DNA from: Massilia agrisoli
Lineage (GTDB): Bacteria > Pseudomonadota > Gammaproteobacteria > Burkholderiales > Burkholderiaceae_D
Assembly: GCF_020831365.1 (NCBI RefSeq)
Contig: NZ_JAJHPV010000021.1
Location: forward strand, 372,001-436,000
Direction: 5' to 3'
Length of the DNA: 64,000 nt
A model generated the notes under the pieces. It was not told the origin of the DNA. It did no database searches and was given only the letters and a program-made list of their open reading frames with translations. Positions 17,249 through 26,717 of the stretch are shown here, in pieces (positions within the stretch are counted from its first letter, which is position 1; every line of letters starts with the position of its first letter). A program made the translations under genes and the position numbers.

Positions 17249-20200
17249 ATGACCATGACTGATTTTTCGCACGCGCCGCATTTCGATACCGGACCGCTGT
17301 CCTGGGTCATGAGCGAGATCCGCGAGGCGCTGGTGCGCTCGCGCGAGGCGCTGCTGGACGCGGCCGCGCGCAGCGCCGACGCCCAGGGCACACCGCTGCA
17401 GCACGCGCGCGCCCACCTGCACCAGGCCCACGGCGCCTTGCAGATGGTCGACGTCGACGGCGTCGGCGCGTTGACCGCGTGCGCCGAGGAGGCCTTGCAG
17501 CGCTTCCGCGACGGCGCGCCGGCCTGCGATCCTGCCAGCGCAAAGGTGGTCGCCGACCTGTACCAGGCAGTCATCGAATACCTTGAAGAGCTGCTGTCGG
17601 GCGCCGTGCCGCAGCCGGCGCGCCTGTTTCCGTATTACCGCGACATCCAGCAACTGCTCGGGGCCGCGCGCATCCATCCGGCGGACCTGTTCCATCCCGA
17701 CCTTTCGGCGCGGGTCGACCTGCCGCCGGCTGCGCCTGCGGCGGCGCCCGACTACGCCGCTTGCCGCGCGCGCTTCGAAAAGGCCTTGCTGCCTTTCCTG
17801 AAAAGCAGCGCCGATGAAGCGCGCCGCACCCATGCGGCAGCGATGCGCGACGCCATCGGCGACATCGCCGACGGCCAGCAGGACGTGCATGCGCGCGCCT
17901 TCTGGCTGGCGATGCACAGCGTCGCCGCGCTGGTCGCCAGCGGCCAGCTGGCCGGCGATTTGTATGTCAAGCAGCTGTTCGGGCTGATCAACCTGCAGAT
18001 CCGGCGCCTGTCGCAAGGGCAGGGCAGCCTGCCCGAAGCGATGCTGCGCGACGCGCTGTTTTTCATCGCCGCCGCGCCCGAACCCTTCGATGGGGCGATA
18101 CCGCTGCGCCGCGCCTACCGCCTCGACGGCATGGTGCCGGCCGATTACGAGACGCGCCGCTACGGCCGCATCGACGCCCAGGCGCTGAAGGAGGCGCGCG
18201 AAGCGCTGGCCCAGGCCCAGGCGGCGTGGGACCGCGTGGCCACCGGCATCGACCCTGCCGGGGAGAGCGCATTCGCCAACGCGCTCGCGGTGCTGGAAGA
18301 CGCCAGCACGCGCCTCGGCGCCACCGCGCTGGCGCAGCTGTTGCGCGAACTTGGCCGGGTTGCCAGGGATTCGATCGCAGCAGGGCGCAGCGACCAGTTC
18401 AGCCTTGAGATGGCGGCGGCCCTGCTGTTCGTCGAACATGGCCTCGACCAGGTCCGCCAGCTGCCCGCCGACTTCGATGCGCAGGCCGAGGTGGTGGGCG
18501 CACGCTTGCTGGCGCTGGCCGCCGGCGAAACACCCGCTGCCGCGCCTGAATGGCAAGGCAACCTGTCGCGCCAGATCCAGCAGGGCCAGACCGTGGCGGT
18601 GCTGGCCGACGAGATGAAGGCAGGGCTGCGCCAGGTCGAGAAGGTGCTCGACGATTATTACGCGGACCCCGCCAGGCGGCCGACGCTGGCCCAGATCGAC
18701 CCGGTGCTGCACCAGCTGCACGGCGCGCTGGCGATCCTCGACCAGGACCACGCGATGCGCGCGGCCTCGCACGTGCGCGACGCGGTGCGCCTGCTGGCGT
18801 CCGGCGACGGCGACCAGGCCTCGGAAGCCGCGTCGCTGCAGAACATCGCGCAGAACGTGGGCGCACTGGGCTTCTTTGCCGACATGCTCGGCCAGAACGT
18901 CGACACCGCCAGGGAGCGGTTCGAGTTCGACCAGAACGAAGGCATGTTCCGCCAGGTGCCGTTCGAAAAGGCCGCCGCTGCCGCGACGCCGTTCGACCAG
19001 GAAGACAGCGTGCCGCCGCCTGCCGCCCCGGTTGCCGAGGAGTTGGCGCCAGTGACTGCCCCGGCCGTGGAGGAACAGGGCGAGGCGGCCATCGAGGCCG
19101 AGCTGCTCGAGATCTTCATCGGCGAGGCGCAGGAAGTGCTGGCGTTTGTCGCCGCCACCCTGCCGGCCGCGCGCAATGCGCCGGCCGACCAGGAAACACT
19201 GACGCTGTTGCGGCGCTCGTTCCACACGCTGAAGGGCAGCGGCCGCATGGTCGGCCTGGACAGCTTTGCCGATGCCGCAGCCGGCGTTGAGCGCGTGATG
19301 AACGTATGGCTGTCGGAGGCGCGCGAAGCGAGCCCCGACCTGCTCGCGCTGCTGGACCATGCGACGCAGGAGATGACCGCCTGGGTGGACGAGCTGGTGC
19401 AAACCGGTGCATCGCGCCGCAGTGGCGATGCGCTGGCGGAAGCCGCCGCGCGGGTGCAGGATGGCGGCCCGTTCGCAGCGCCGCAGGCAGCGCCGGTGCC
19501 AGAGGCTCCCGCAGCCGAGGCGCGCGCGCCGTCGAGTGGCAATGTCATCGAATTCCCGGGCAACGCGCGGCCGGCTGTCACGCCGCCCGAAGAAAACGCA
19601 AGGCGCATCGGCGACCTGGCGATTCCGCTGCCGCTGTATAACATCTACGTCGTCGAGACCGACGAGTTGATGCGCCTGCTGACCCGCGACTTCAGCGAGT
19701 GGCGCCATGAGCCGGACCGCCCGGTCACGGCCGAAGCGCTGAAAGCCTCGCATACGCTGGCCGGCACCTCGGCCACCGTCGGCTTCAAGGCGCTGTGCGA
19801 ACTGGCGCATGCGCTTGAGATGGTGTTGCAGGCGCTGGCGCCGCCAGCACCGGTGCTCGACGAAGGGCAGCGCGCACTGCTCGACGAAACGCTCGAACGC
19901 GCCGGCCATATGCTCCAGCGCTTTGCGCAGGGCGCGCTGTCGCCGGCGCAGCCCGAACTGGTCGCGCGCCTGGAGGCGCTGCGCGAGCAGCTCGACGCTC
20001 CCGCCGGCCAGCACGCCGATGGCGAGCTGACGGAACGCCTCGACGCGCTGTTTGCCGCGACCCTGGAAGAACTGCTTGATCCGCCACCGGTGCTTGCGGA
20101 AGCCGCCCCGCGCGACGCGGAAACGGCGATGGCCGAAACGGCGATCGAAGCAGGCGACATGTACGACGCCGCCTTCGACGACGCTTTCGATGCGCCCGAG

Positions 20201-22618
20201 CTTGAGCAGGCGGCGCCGCCGCCGGCCCCGCCTGTCGGCGGCGACGACGACATCGAGGACGACGAGCTGGCGCTCGAACTGATTTCCGAAGCCGAACCGC
20301 AGCCGTCCATTCCGGGCATCGCGCCGGTAGGGGAGCCTGAACCTGAACCTGAACCTGAACCAGGCGTGGGGCTTGAGGACGGCCTGCAGGCGGTGTCGGG
20401 CGACGCGGTATTTGCCGACGAAATCGACCCGGACCTGCTGCCGGTCTTTTTGGAAGAAGCAAGCGACCTGCTGCCGGAAATCGGCCAGGGCCTGCGCCAG
20501 TGGCAGCAGAACCCGCAGGACGGCGCCGCCGTGCAAAGCGTATTGCGTGCGCTGCACACGGTGAAGGGCAGTGCGCGCATGGCAGGCGCGATGCGCCTTG
20601 GCCAGCACACCCACGAGATCGAAACCCAGATCGAGAACATGGTGCACGCGGCGACCAGCACGCCGGCCGCGTTCGACGAGTTGATGGTCAACTACGACCA
20701 GGCGATGGTGCTGTTCGAGCAGCTGCAGCAGCCGGCAGCGCCGGCGCCGGCGCCGGTGGACACGGAAGTCGCGCCTGACGATGCGCTGGCCGCACAGGCG
20801 CGTACGCCGCTGGTGCGGGTGCGCGCGGACATCCTTGACCGCCTGGTGAACCAGGCCGGTGAAGTATCGATTACGCGCTCCAAGCTGGAGAACCAGGTTG
20901 GCACGCTGAAAACGTCGCTGTCCGATTTCGCCGACAACCTGGCGCGGCTGCGCCAGCAGCTGCGCGAAGTGGAAATGCAGGCCGAATCGCAGATCGCATC
21001 GCGCATGTCGATCGCGGGCGAGCGTGAATTCGATCCGCTCGAGTTCGACCGCTTCACCCGATTGCAGGAGCTGACGCGGATGATGGCCGAAAGCGTCAGC
21101 GACGTGGCCTCGTTCCACGACAGCCTGACGCGCAGCGTCGATGCCGCCAACGCCGACCTGGCGGTGCAGTCGCGCCTGACGCGCGACCTCCAGCGCGACC
21201 TGATGCGGGTGCGCATGGTGCCTTTCGCAAGCCTGTCGGAACGGCTGTTCCGTGTGGCGCGCCAAGCGGCGAAAGAAGTCGACAAGCGGGTCAACCTGGA
21301 CATTCGCGGCGGCTCGGTGGAGATCGACCGCAGCGTGCTGGAGCAGATGGCGGCGCCGTTCGAACACCTGCTGCGCAACGCGATCGTGCACGGCATCGAA
21401 GCGCGTGAGCGGCGCGTGGCCGGCGGCAAAGCCGAAACCGGCGAGCTGCTGGTGCAAGCCAGCCAGCAGGGTAACGAAGTGGTGATCCAGTTCAGCGACG
21501 ACGGCGCGGGCCTCGACCTGGACCGGATCCGCGCCAAGGCGCGCGAGAGCGGCCTGCTTGGCGAAGGCATCGACGTGAGCGACGCGGAAGCGGCCGACCT
21601 GATTTTCGAACCCGGCTTTTCGACGGCGGAATCGCTGACCGAACTGGCCGGGCGCGGTGTCGGCATGGATGTGGTGCGCGCCGAGAGCCAGGCGCTGGGC
21701 GGACGGATCGCGATCGTGTCGGAGCCCGGCAAAGGCGCACGCTTCACCATCCACCTGCCGCTGACGCTGGCGGTAACCCAGGTGGTGCTGACTTCCAGCG
21801 CGGGAAAAAGCTACGCGCTGCCGTCGGTGCTGGTCGAACAGGTATTGCAGGTGAAGGAAGCGGCGCTGGCGCAAGCCCACGCTGCCGGCCACATCCAGTA
21901 CCAGGGCCAGCGCGTAGCGCTGCACTACCTGCCCGCTTTGCTCGGCGACCCATCGGCGCAGCCGGCGGCGCAGCGCTCATGCCCGGTGATGGTGCTCAAA
22001 AGCGGCTCCGAGCGGGTGGCGGTGCACGTCGACGAGGTGCAGGGCAACCGCGAGGTCGTCATCAAGAATATCGGACCGCAGCTGGCGCGCATGGCGGGCA
22101 TCGCGGGCGCCACCGTGCTGGGTTCGGGCGACATCGTGCTGATTCTGAACCCGGTGGCGCTGGCGCACCACGGCGCGCACCATGCGCTGCTGGCGGGCCG
22201 TCCGGCGAATGCGCCAGCGCCGGAAGCCTTGTCGCGCAAGCCGGTCATCATGGTGGTCGACGATTCGCTTACGGTGCGCAAGGTAACCCAGCGCCTGCTC
22301 GAGCGCGAGGGCTTCCAGGTGATGCTGGCCAAGGACGGGGTCGACGCCCTTGAGCACATGCAGGAGATCCGTCCCGACCTGATGCTGGTCGATATCGAGA
22401 TGCCGCGCATGGATGGCTTCGACCTGACACGCAATGTCCGCGGCAACGAGGCGACGCAGTCGGTCCCGATCATCATGATCACCTCGCGCACCGCCGACAA
22501 GCACCGCAACTACGCGCTGGACCTGGGCGTGAACGCCTACTTCGGCAAGCCGTACCAGGAAGACGCGCTGCTGGCGGCCATCAACGGCCTGCTGCAGCGC
22601 GAGCTTAAAGCCGGGTAG
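17249..22618 (+). CDS. chpA: Chemosensory hybrid kinase ChpA/PilL (CheA-CheY fusion)
   Basis: A 1789-residue hybrid kinase driving the pilus chemosensory system. HPt modules with phosphorylatable His lie at His659 (SFHTLKGSGRM), His835 (ASHTLAGTSA) and His1103 (ALHTVKGSARM). Two more HPt-like helices with HGAL patterns sit near 65 and 490. Acidic, Pro-rich linkers join them, including an EP repeat near 1030. Then follow dimerisation helices, a CheA-type ATPase with LLRNAIVHGIE (Asn1377) and GRGVGMDVV, a CheW-like domain, and a receiver with Asp1715 in LVDIEMPRMDGF. Phosphate should pass to PilG, PilH and the fused receiver. It lies 27 nt after pilJ, with no pilK between. Confidence 0.93.
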   Translation: MTMTDFSHAPHFDTGPLSWVMSEIREALVRSREALLDAAARSADAQGTPLQHARAHLHQAHGALQMVDVDGVGALTACAEEALQRFRDGAPACDPASAKVVADLYQAVIEYLEELLSGAVPQPARLFPYYRDIQQLLGAARIHPADLFHPDLSARVDLPPAAPAAAPDYAACRARFEKALLPFLKSSADEARRTHAAAMRDAIGDIADGQQDVHARAFWLAMHSVAALVASGQLAGDLYVKQLFGLINLQIRRLSQGQGSLPEAMLRDALFFIAAAPEPFDGAIPLRRAYRLDGMVPADYETRRYGRIDAQALKEAREALAQAQAAWDRVATGIDPAGESAFANALAVLEDASTRLGATALAQLLRELGRVARDSIAAGRSDQFSLEMAAALLFVEHGLDQVRQLPADFDAQAEVVGARLLALAAGETPAAAPEWQGNLSRQIQQGQTVAVLADEMKAGLRQVEKVLDDYYADPARRPTLAQIDPVLHQLHGALAILDQDHAMRAASHVRDAVRLLASGDGDQASEAASLQNIAQNVGALGFFADMLGQNVDTARERFEFDQNEGMFRQVPFEKAAAAATPFDQEDSVPPPAAPVAEELAPVTAPAVEEQGEAAIEAELLEIFIGEAQEVLAFVAATLPAARNAPADQETLTLLRRSFHTLKGSGRMVGLDSFADAAAGVERVMNVWLSEAREASPDLLALLDHATQEMTAWVDELVQTGASRRSGDALAEAAARVQDGGPFAAPQAAPVPEAPAAEARAPSSGNVIEFPGNARPAVTPPEENARRIGDLAIPLPLYNIYVVETDELMRLLTRDFSEWRHEPDRPVTAEALKASHTLAGTSATVGFKALCELAHALEMVLQALAPPAPVLDEGQRALLDETLERAGHMLQRFAQGALSPAQPELVARLEALREQLDAPAGQHADGELTERLDALFAATLEELLDPPPVLAEAAPRDAETAMAETAIEAGDMYDAAFDDAFDAPELEQAAPPPAPPVGGDDDIEDDELALELISEAEPQPSIPGIAPVGEPEPEPEPEPGVGLEDGLQAVSGDAVFADEIDPDLLPVFLEEASDLLPEIGQGLRQWQQNPQDGAAVQSVLRALHTVKGSARMAGAMRLGQHTHEIETQIENMVHAATSTPAAFDELMVNYDQAMVLFEQLQQPAAPAPAPVDTEVAPDDALAAQARTPLVRVRADILDRLVNQAGEVSITRSKLENQVGTLKTSLSDFADNLARLRQQLREVEMQAESQIASRMSIAGEREFDPLEFDRFTRLQELTRMMAESVSDVASFHDSLTRSVDAANADLAVQSRLTRDLQRDLMRVRMVPFASLSERLFRVARQAAKEVDKRVNLDIRGGSVEIDRSVLEQMAAPFEHLLRNAIVHGIEARERRVAGGKAETGELLVQASQQGNEVVIQFSDDGAGLDLDRIRAKARESGLLGEGIDVSDAEAADLIFEPGFSTAESLTELAGRGVGMDVVRAESQALGGRIAIVSEPGKGARFTIHLPLTLAVTQVVLTSSAGKSYALPSVLVEQVLQVKEAALAQAHAAGHIQYQGQRVALHYLPALLGDPSAQPAAQRSCPVMVLKSGSERVAVHVDEVQGNREVVIKNIGPQLARMAGIAGATVLGSGDIVLILNPVALAHHGAHHALLAGRPANAPAPEALSRKPVIMVVDDSLTVRKVTQRLLEREGFQVMLAKDGVDALEHMQEIRPDLMLVDIEMPRMDGFDLTRNVRGNEATQSVPIIMITSRTADKHRNYALDLGVNAYFGKPYQEDALLAAINGLLQRELKAG
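20333..20362 (+). repeat. Hexanucleotide tandem GAACCT in chpA linker
   Basis: Five consecutive 6-nt units (one GAGCCT, three GAACCT, one GAACCA) encode an alternating Glu-Pro stretch in a linker of ChpA. Unit length is a multiple of three, so copy-number change would alter linker length without shifting the frame. Confidence 0.8.
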
Positions 22619-24041
22619 CGGCGGCCTTCACCACGTCGAAGCGCGCGAGGGTCTTCTTGCGCGCTTCGTCGTGCGCAACGATCGGCGCAGGATAATCGCG
22701 CGCCGCGCCTTTGCGCTCATGCAGCCATGGCGCATGGATCTGCTTGCGGCCCATCGATGCGAGCTGCGGCACGTACCGGCGTATGAATTCGCCATCGGGG
22801 TCGAAACGCTCCGACTGCGTCACCGGATTGAAGATCCGGAAGTAGGGCTGCGCATCGCAGCCGGTGGACGCAGCCCACTGCCAGCCGCCCGTGTTCGACG
22901 CCATGTCGTAGTCGATCAGCTTGAGCGCGAAATAGCGTTCGCCCCAGCGCCAGTCGATGCCCAGGTCCTTGACCAGGAAGCTGGCCGTGACCATGCGCAG
23001 CCGGTTGTGCATGAAGCCGGTCTGGTTGATCTGCGCCATGGCCGCGTCGACCAGCGGGTAGCCGGTGCGGCCTTCGCACCAGGCGGCGAACAACTCGTCC
23101 GCGTCAGGGCCGGACTCCCACTCGATGGCGTCGTACGCCGGCTTGAACGAGCGCTCGCCCACGTGCGGATGGCGGTACAGGATCATCGCGTAGAACTCGC
23201 GCCATATCAGCTCCGATAGCCACACCGGCGCTCCCGCGCCGCCTCCGCCGTAACCCAGCATCGCCTGCACGGTGCGCACCAGGTGGCGGATCGAGATGGT
23301 GCCGAAGCGCAGGTGCACCGACAGGCTCGACGTGCCCGCGACAGCCGGGAAGTCGCGCGCCGTCGCGTACTGTTCGATACGTTCGAGGAAGCCATCGAAC
23401 ATTGCCGCGGCGCCGTCCATGCCGGTCGCGACATGCGTGTCCGCCGGGTCGAAGCCAAGCTCCGCCAAGGTCGGCAGCGCTGTCCAGGGCAGCGGCGGCG
23501 CGAAACCGCTTGCATGCGGCGCGATATCGAACGGGTCGAGGCTGTCGGGCTGCGCGGCGAGGCGCTTGAGCCAGGCGTTCTTGTAGGGCGTGAAGACCGA
23601 GAAGGGCTGTGCGGCCAGCGTCAGCACCTCGTCCTTTTCGAAAATCACCTGGTCCTTGTAACCGTGGAAGGCGCGGCCGTCGGCTTTCAGGCGCGCGGCA
23701 ACCGCGCCGTCGCGGGCGATGGCGCCCGGCTCGTAATCGTTGTTGGTGAAGACGGCATCGACTCCCAGTTCGGCGGCCAGCGCCGGGATCGCCTCGACCG
23801 GATCGGCATGGCGCACCAGCAGCGCGCCGCCCATCTCGCGCAGCTCGGCGTCGAGCTCGGCGATGCTTGCGTGGATGAAACTCACGCGCCGGTCGTCGCG
23901 CGGTAGCGGCGCGAGGATCGTGGTGTCGTAGATAAAAACGCAATACACCTGGCCGGAGGCGGTCAGGGCATGATGCAGCGCGGCATGATCGTAGGCGCGC
24001 AAGTCGCGGCGGAACCAGACTAAGGATTTATTGAGGGTCAT
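22605..24041 (-). CDS. phrB: Deoxyribodipyrimidine photolyase (CPD class I type)
   Basis: Light-driven repair of cyclobutane pyrimidine dimers. The 478-residue protein opens with SLVWFRRDLRAYDHAAL, the antenna-domain hallmark. The FAD-binding C-terminal half contains LSVHLRFGTIS, WLSELIWREFY, TGYPLVDAAMAQINQTGFMHNRLRM and WRWGERYFALKLIDYDMASN, ending with YFRIFNPVTQSERFDPDGEFIRRYVPQL. All these are strongly conserved in photolyases. The last 14 nt overlap the end of chpA, which converges on it. No LexA-like box was recognised upstream. Confidence 0.95.
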   Translation of the reverse strand: MTLNKSLVWFRRDLRAYDHAALHHALTASGQVYCVFIYDTTILAPLPRDDRRVSFIHASIAELDAELREMGGALLVRHADPVEAIPALAAELGVDAVFTNNDYEPGAIARDGAVAARLKADGRAFHGYKDQVIFEKDEVLTLAAQPFSVFTPYKNAWLKRLAAQPDSLDPFDIAPHASGFAPPLPWTALPTLAELGFDPADTHVATGMDGAAAMFDGFLERIEQYATARDFPAVAGTSSLSVHLRFGTISIRHLVRTVQAMLGYGGGGAGAPVWLSELIWREFYAMILYRHPHVGERSFKPAYDAIEWESGPDADELFAAWCEGRTGYPLVDAAMAQINQTGFMHNRLRMVTASFLVKDLGIDWRWGERYFALKLIDYDMASNTGGWQWAASTGCDAQPYFRIFNPVTQSERFDPDGEFIRRYVPQLASMGRKQIHAPWLHERKGAARDYPAPIVAHDEARKKTLARFDVVKAAATRL

Positions 24042-24196
24042 TTATTCGTGTGCAGGGTCAAGGTTTTGCTGTTTTCGGGACGCGCGGCTGGGCGCTTCCA
24101 ATGGTGAGCGGCGCAAATCAGTGTAAACTATCGAAAAGAGCACGGTTGTAGCCAGTTTGTTGCAATAAACACCAGAGAGCGAGCCTGGAGAGAGTG

Positions 24197-24859
24197 ATGC
24201 GTATGAAGAAGAGCAAAGTCGGCAAATCTCTGCCCATCCACGGGCTTGCGCAGCATTCATCCGTCGACGAGGAAATGTCCGCCATGGCGCCATCGACGCT
24301 CAACCTTGCAAATCATTTCCTGATCGCCATGCCGTCCATGCAGGATCCCATCTTTGGCGGCGCCGTGGTGTACGTTTGCGAGCACAACGACAAGGGCGTG
24401 CTGGGCGTGGTCATCAACAAGCCGACCGACATGACGATGGATGTGCTGTTCGAGCGCATCGACCTGAAGGTGGCCGACAGCGTGCAGGAGCAGGTTGCCA
24501 GCGAGCCGATCATGTTTGGCGGCCCGGTCCAGGATGACCGCGGCTTCGTGCTGCACACGCCGGGCGGGCGCTACTCGTCGTCGCTGCCGGTGACCGATGA
24601 CGTGGCGTTTACCACCTCCATCGACGTGCTTGAAGCGGTGGCGTCCGGCGACGGCCCGCAACGCCTGCTGGTGTCGATCGGCTACGCAGGCTGGAGCCCG
24701 GGGCAGCTGGAAGAGGAGATCAGCCGCAACGGCTGGCTGACCGTCGGCGCCGACGCCAATGTCATGTTCGACCTGCCGATCGAGCAGCGCTACACCGCTG
24801 CCATCAAGCTGCTGGGCATCGACCCAATGATGCTCGCCTCCGAGGCCGGCCATGCGTAA
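24197..24859 (+). CDS. algH: YqgE/AlgH family protein
   Basis: A conserved cytoplasmic protein of unknown biochemical role, linked to alginate regulation only in Pseudomonas. The core begins LNLANHFLIAMPSMQDPIFGGAVVYVCEHN and contains GVVINKP, MFGGPVQDDRGFVLHT and LVSIGYAGWSPGQLEEEI. With ATG 24197 it has 220 residues and a good GGAGAGAG upstream. Most family members start close to the NLANHF core, so ATG 24284 (191 residues) is a real alternative. The stop overlaps the ruvX start (TAATG). The order algH-ruvX-pyrR-pyrB is common in beta- and gammaproteobacteria. Confidence 0.88.
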   Translation: MRMKKSKVGKSLPIHGLAQHSSVDEEMSAMAPSTLNLANHFLIAMPSMQDPIFGGAVVYVCEHNDKGVLGVVINKPTDMTMDVLFERIDLKVADSVQEQVASEPIMFGGPVQDDRGFVLHTPGGRYSSSLPVTDDVAFTTSIDVLEAVASGDGPQRLLVSIGYAGWSPGQLEEEISRNGWLTVGADANVMFDLPIEQRYTAAIKLLGIDPMMLASEAGHA

Positions 24860-25257
24860 TGGTTGAGCTCGTTTTCGGATTCGACTTCGGCATCAAGCGG
24901 ATTGGGATGGCGATGGGCAATACCCTGACGGGGCAGGCGCAGCCGCTCGCCGTCATCCAGGCCATCGACAACGCCGCCCGCTTCAAACAGATCGGCGATT
25001 TGATTTCCGAGTGGCGCCCGGCCCGCCTGATCGTCGGCGAGCCGCGCCACCCCGACGGCGCCGAGCACGAGATGACCCTGCGCTGCCGCCGCTTCGCCAA
25101 CCAATTGCATGGCCGCTTCAACCTGCCGGTCGAGCTCGTCGACGAACGCTATTCGTCGGCCGTGATCGCGTCCAAACGCGGCGAGCTCATCGATGCGAAA
25201 GCCGCCTCCATCATTTTGCAACAATACTTTGACGATCATGCCAACCACAACAACTGA
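24859..25257 (+). CDS. ruvX: YqgF/RuvX family Holliday junction resolvase-like nuclease
   Basis: A 132-residue RNase H-fold protein. The first acidic residue is in VFGFDFGIKRIGMAMGN, the second in LIVGEP, and later ones in ELVDERYSS and IDAKAASIILQQYFD. In E. coli YqgF is essential and is implicated in 16S rRNA 5'-end processing; resolvase activity is reported for some homologues. The GLP motif is GEP here, a common betaproteobacterial variant. The ATG overlaps the algH stop; its 3' end overlaps pyrR by 20 nt. Confidence 0.9.
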   Translation: MVELVFGFDFGIKRIGMAMGNTLTGQAQPLAVIQAIDNAARFKQIGDLISEWRPARLIVGEPRHPDGAEHEMTLRCRRFANQLHGRFNLPVELVDERYSSAVIASKRGELIDAKAASIILQQYFDDHANHNN

Positions 25258-25759
25258 ACAGTTCGACGCGGAAGCGTTGTACCGCGAACTGCTGCAACAG
25301 GTGCGCGCCGCCATGCCCGGCTTGCCCAACCTGGCCATCGTCGGCATCCATTCGGGCGGCGCATGGCTGGCCGAACGGCTCGCCGACGACCTCGGCGTCA
25401 AGGACCGGCTTGGCTTCATCGACGTCTCGTTCTACCGCGACGACTACGCCAAAAAGGGCCTGCACCCCGACGTCAAGCCGACCCAGATCGGCTTCTCGGT
25501 CGACAGCGCCACCATCTTGCTGGTAGACGACGTGCTCTACACCGGCCGCACCACGCGCGCGGCGATCAACGTGCTGTTCGACTACGGCCGCCCGGCGCGC
25601 ATTACGCTGGCGGCGCTGGCCGACCGCGGCGGACGCGAACTGCCGGTCGCGGCGGACTTCGTCGCCACCCGCGTCGCCCTGGGCGATCATCAGTCGCTGG
25701 CGCTGTCGCGCGGCGCAGACGGCAAACTTACCCTGACCATCGAAGACGACAATGCTTAA
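25238..25759 (+). CDS. pyrR: PyrR bifunctional pyrimidine regulator / uracil phosphoribosyltransferase
   Basis: A 173-residue type I phosphoribosyltransferase with the PRPP loop [19 protein letters not shown] near 90-108 and [19 protein letters not shown] earlier. PyrR makes UMP from uracil and PRPP, and in Gram-positives attenuates pyr transcription by binding RNA; in proteobacteria the enzymatic role is more certain. ATG 25238 ([14 protein letters not shown]) has family length and lies inside the ruvX end. It overlaps pyrB by 8 nt, consistent with one pyr operon. No PyrR-binding leader was recognised. Confidence 0.9.
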   Translation: MPTTTTEQFDAEALYRELLQQVRAAMPGLPNLAIVGIHSGGAWLAERLADDLGVKDRLGFIDVSFYRDDYAKKGLHPDVKPTQIGFSVDSATILLVDDVLYTGRTTRAAINVLFDYGRPARITLAALADRGGRELPVAADFVATRVALGDHQSLALSRGADGKLTLTIEDDNA

Positions 25760-26717
25760 CCCGCAACTGAACAAGAACGGCGAACTCCAGCACCTGCTGA
25801 CGATCGAAGGACTGCCCAAGTCCATTGTCAACCACATCCTCGACACCGCATCGAGCTTTGTCAGCATCTCCGACCGCGAGGTCAAGAAGGTGCCGCTCAT
25901 GCGCGGCAAGAGCGTATTCAACCTGTTCTTCGAAAACTCGACGCGCACCCGCACCACCTTCGAGATCGCCTCGAAGCGCCTGTCGGCCGACGTGATCAAC
26001 CTGAACATCCAGGCATCCTCGGCCAGCAAGGGCGAGTCGCTGCTCGACACGATCGACAACCTGGCCGCGATGAGCGCGGACATGTTCGTGGTGCGCCACG
26101 CGCAGTCGGGCGCGCCCTACCTGATTGCCAAGCACCTGAACGACACCAAGCAGGGCCACTGCCACGTGGTCAACGCCGGCGACGGGCGCCATGCGCACCC
26201 GACCCAGGGCCTGCTCGACATGTACACCATCCGCCACTACAAGAAGGACTTCACCAACCTGCGCGTGGCGATCGTCGGCGACATCCTGCACAGCCGGGTG
26301 GCGCGTTCCGATATCCACGCATTGACCACGCTGGGCGTGCCGGAAGTGCGCGCGATCGGACCGCACACGCTGCTGCCGGGCGGGCTTGAGCAGATGGGCG
26401 TGCGCGTGTTCACCAGCATGGAAGCAGGCCTGAAGGACGTCGACGTCATCATCATGCTGCGCTTGCAGAACGAGCGCATGACCGGCGCGCTGCTGCCGTC
26501 GGCCCAGGAGTATTTCAAGAGCTATGGCCTGACGCCGGAGCGCCTCGCGCTGGCCAAGCCGGACGCCATCGTGATGCACCCGGGGCCGATGAACCGCGGC
26601 GTCGAGATCGATTCGGCGGTGGCCGATGGCGCGCAGGCAGTGATTTTGCCGCAGGTGACTTTCGGGATCGCGGTACGGATGGCGGTAATGAGTATTTTGG
26701 CAGGCACACACGGATGA
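25752..26717 (+). CDS. pyrB: Aspartate carbamoyltransferase catalytic subunit
   Basis: First committed step of pyrimidine synthesis: carbamoyl phosphate plus aspartate. The 321-residue chain has the carbamoyl phosphate loop [26 protein letters not shown] in the middle, MMLRLQNER (sequence [10 protein letters not shown] here) and [11 protein letters not shown] near the end. The N-terminal extension of about 20 residues before the core is typical of class A ATCases. It overlaps the downstream pyrC-like gene by 4 nt (ATGA); in Pseudomonas such pairs make a PyrB-PyrC' dodecamer. No pyrI regulatory subunit is present. Confidence 0.96.
   Translation: MLNPQLNKNGELQHLLTIEGLPKSIVNHILDTASSFVSISDREVKKVPLMRGKSVFNLFFENSTRTRTTFEIASKRLSADVINLNIQASSASKGESLLDTIDNLAAMSADMFVVRHAQSGAPYLIAKHLNDTKQGHCHVVNAGDGRHAHPTQGLLDMYTIRHYKKDFTNLRVAIVGDILHSRVARSDIHALTTLGVPEVRAIGPHTLLPGGLEQMGVRVFTSMEAGLKDVDVIIMLRLQNERMTGALLPSAQEYFKSYGLTPERLALAKPDAIVMHPGPMNRGVEIDSAVADGAQAVILPQVTFGIAVRMAVMSILAGTHG

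Noticed and set aside
14900-21925. A 2341-codon open frame on the minus strand, antisense to pilJ and chpA
   Set aside because: The longest frame in the window, but its product is almost only Arg, His, Gln, Leu, Ala, Gly and Val with no domain, as expected for the antisense of GC-rich codons. The plus-strand genes have complete, known domain structures.
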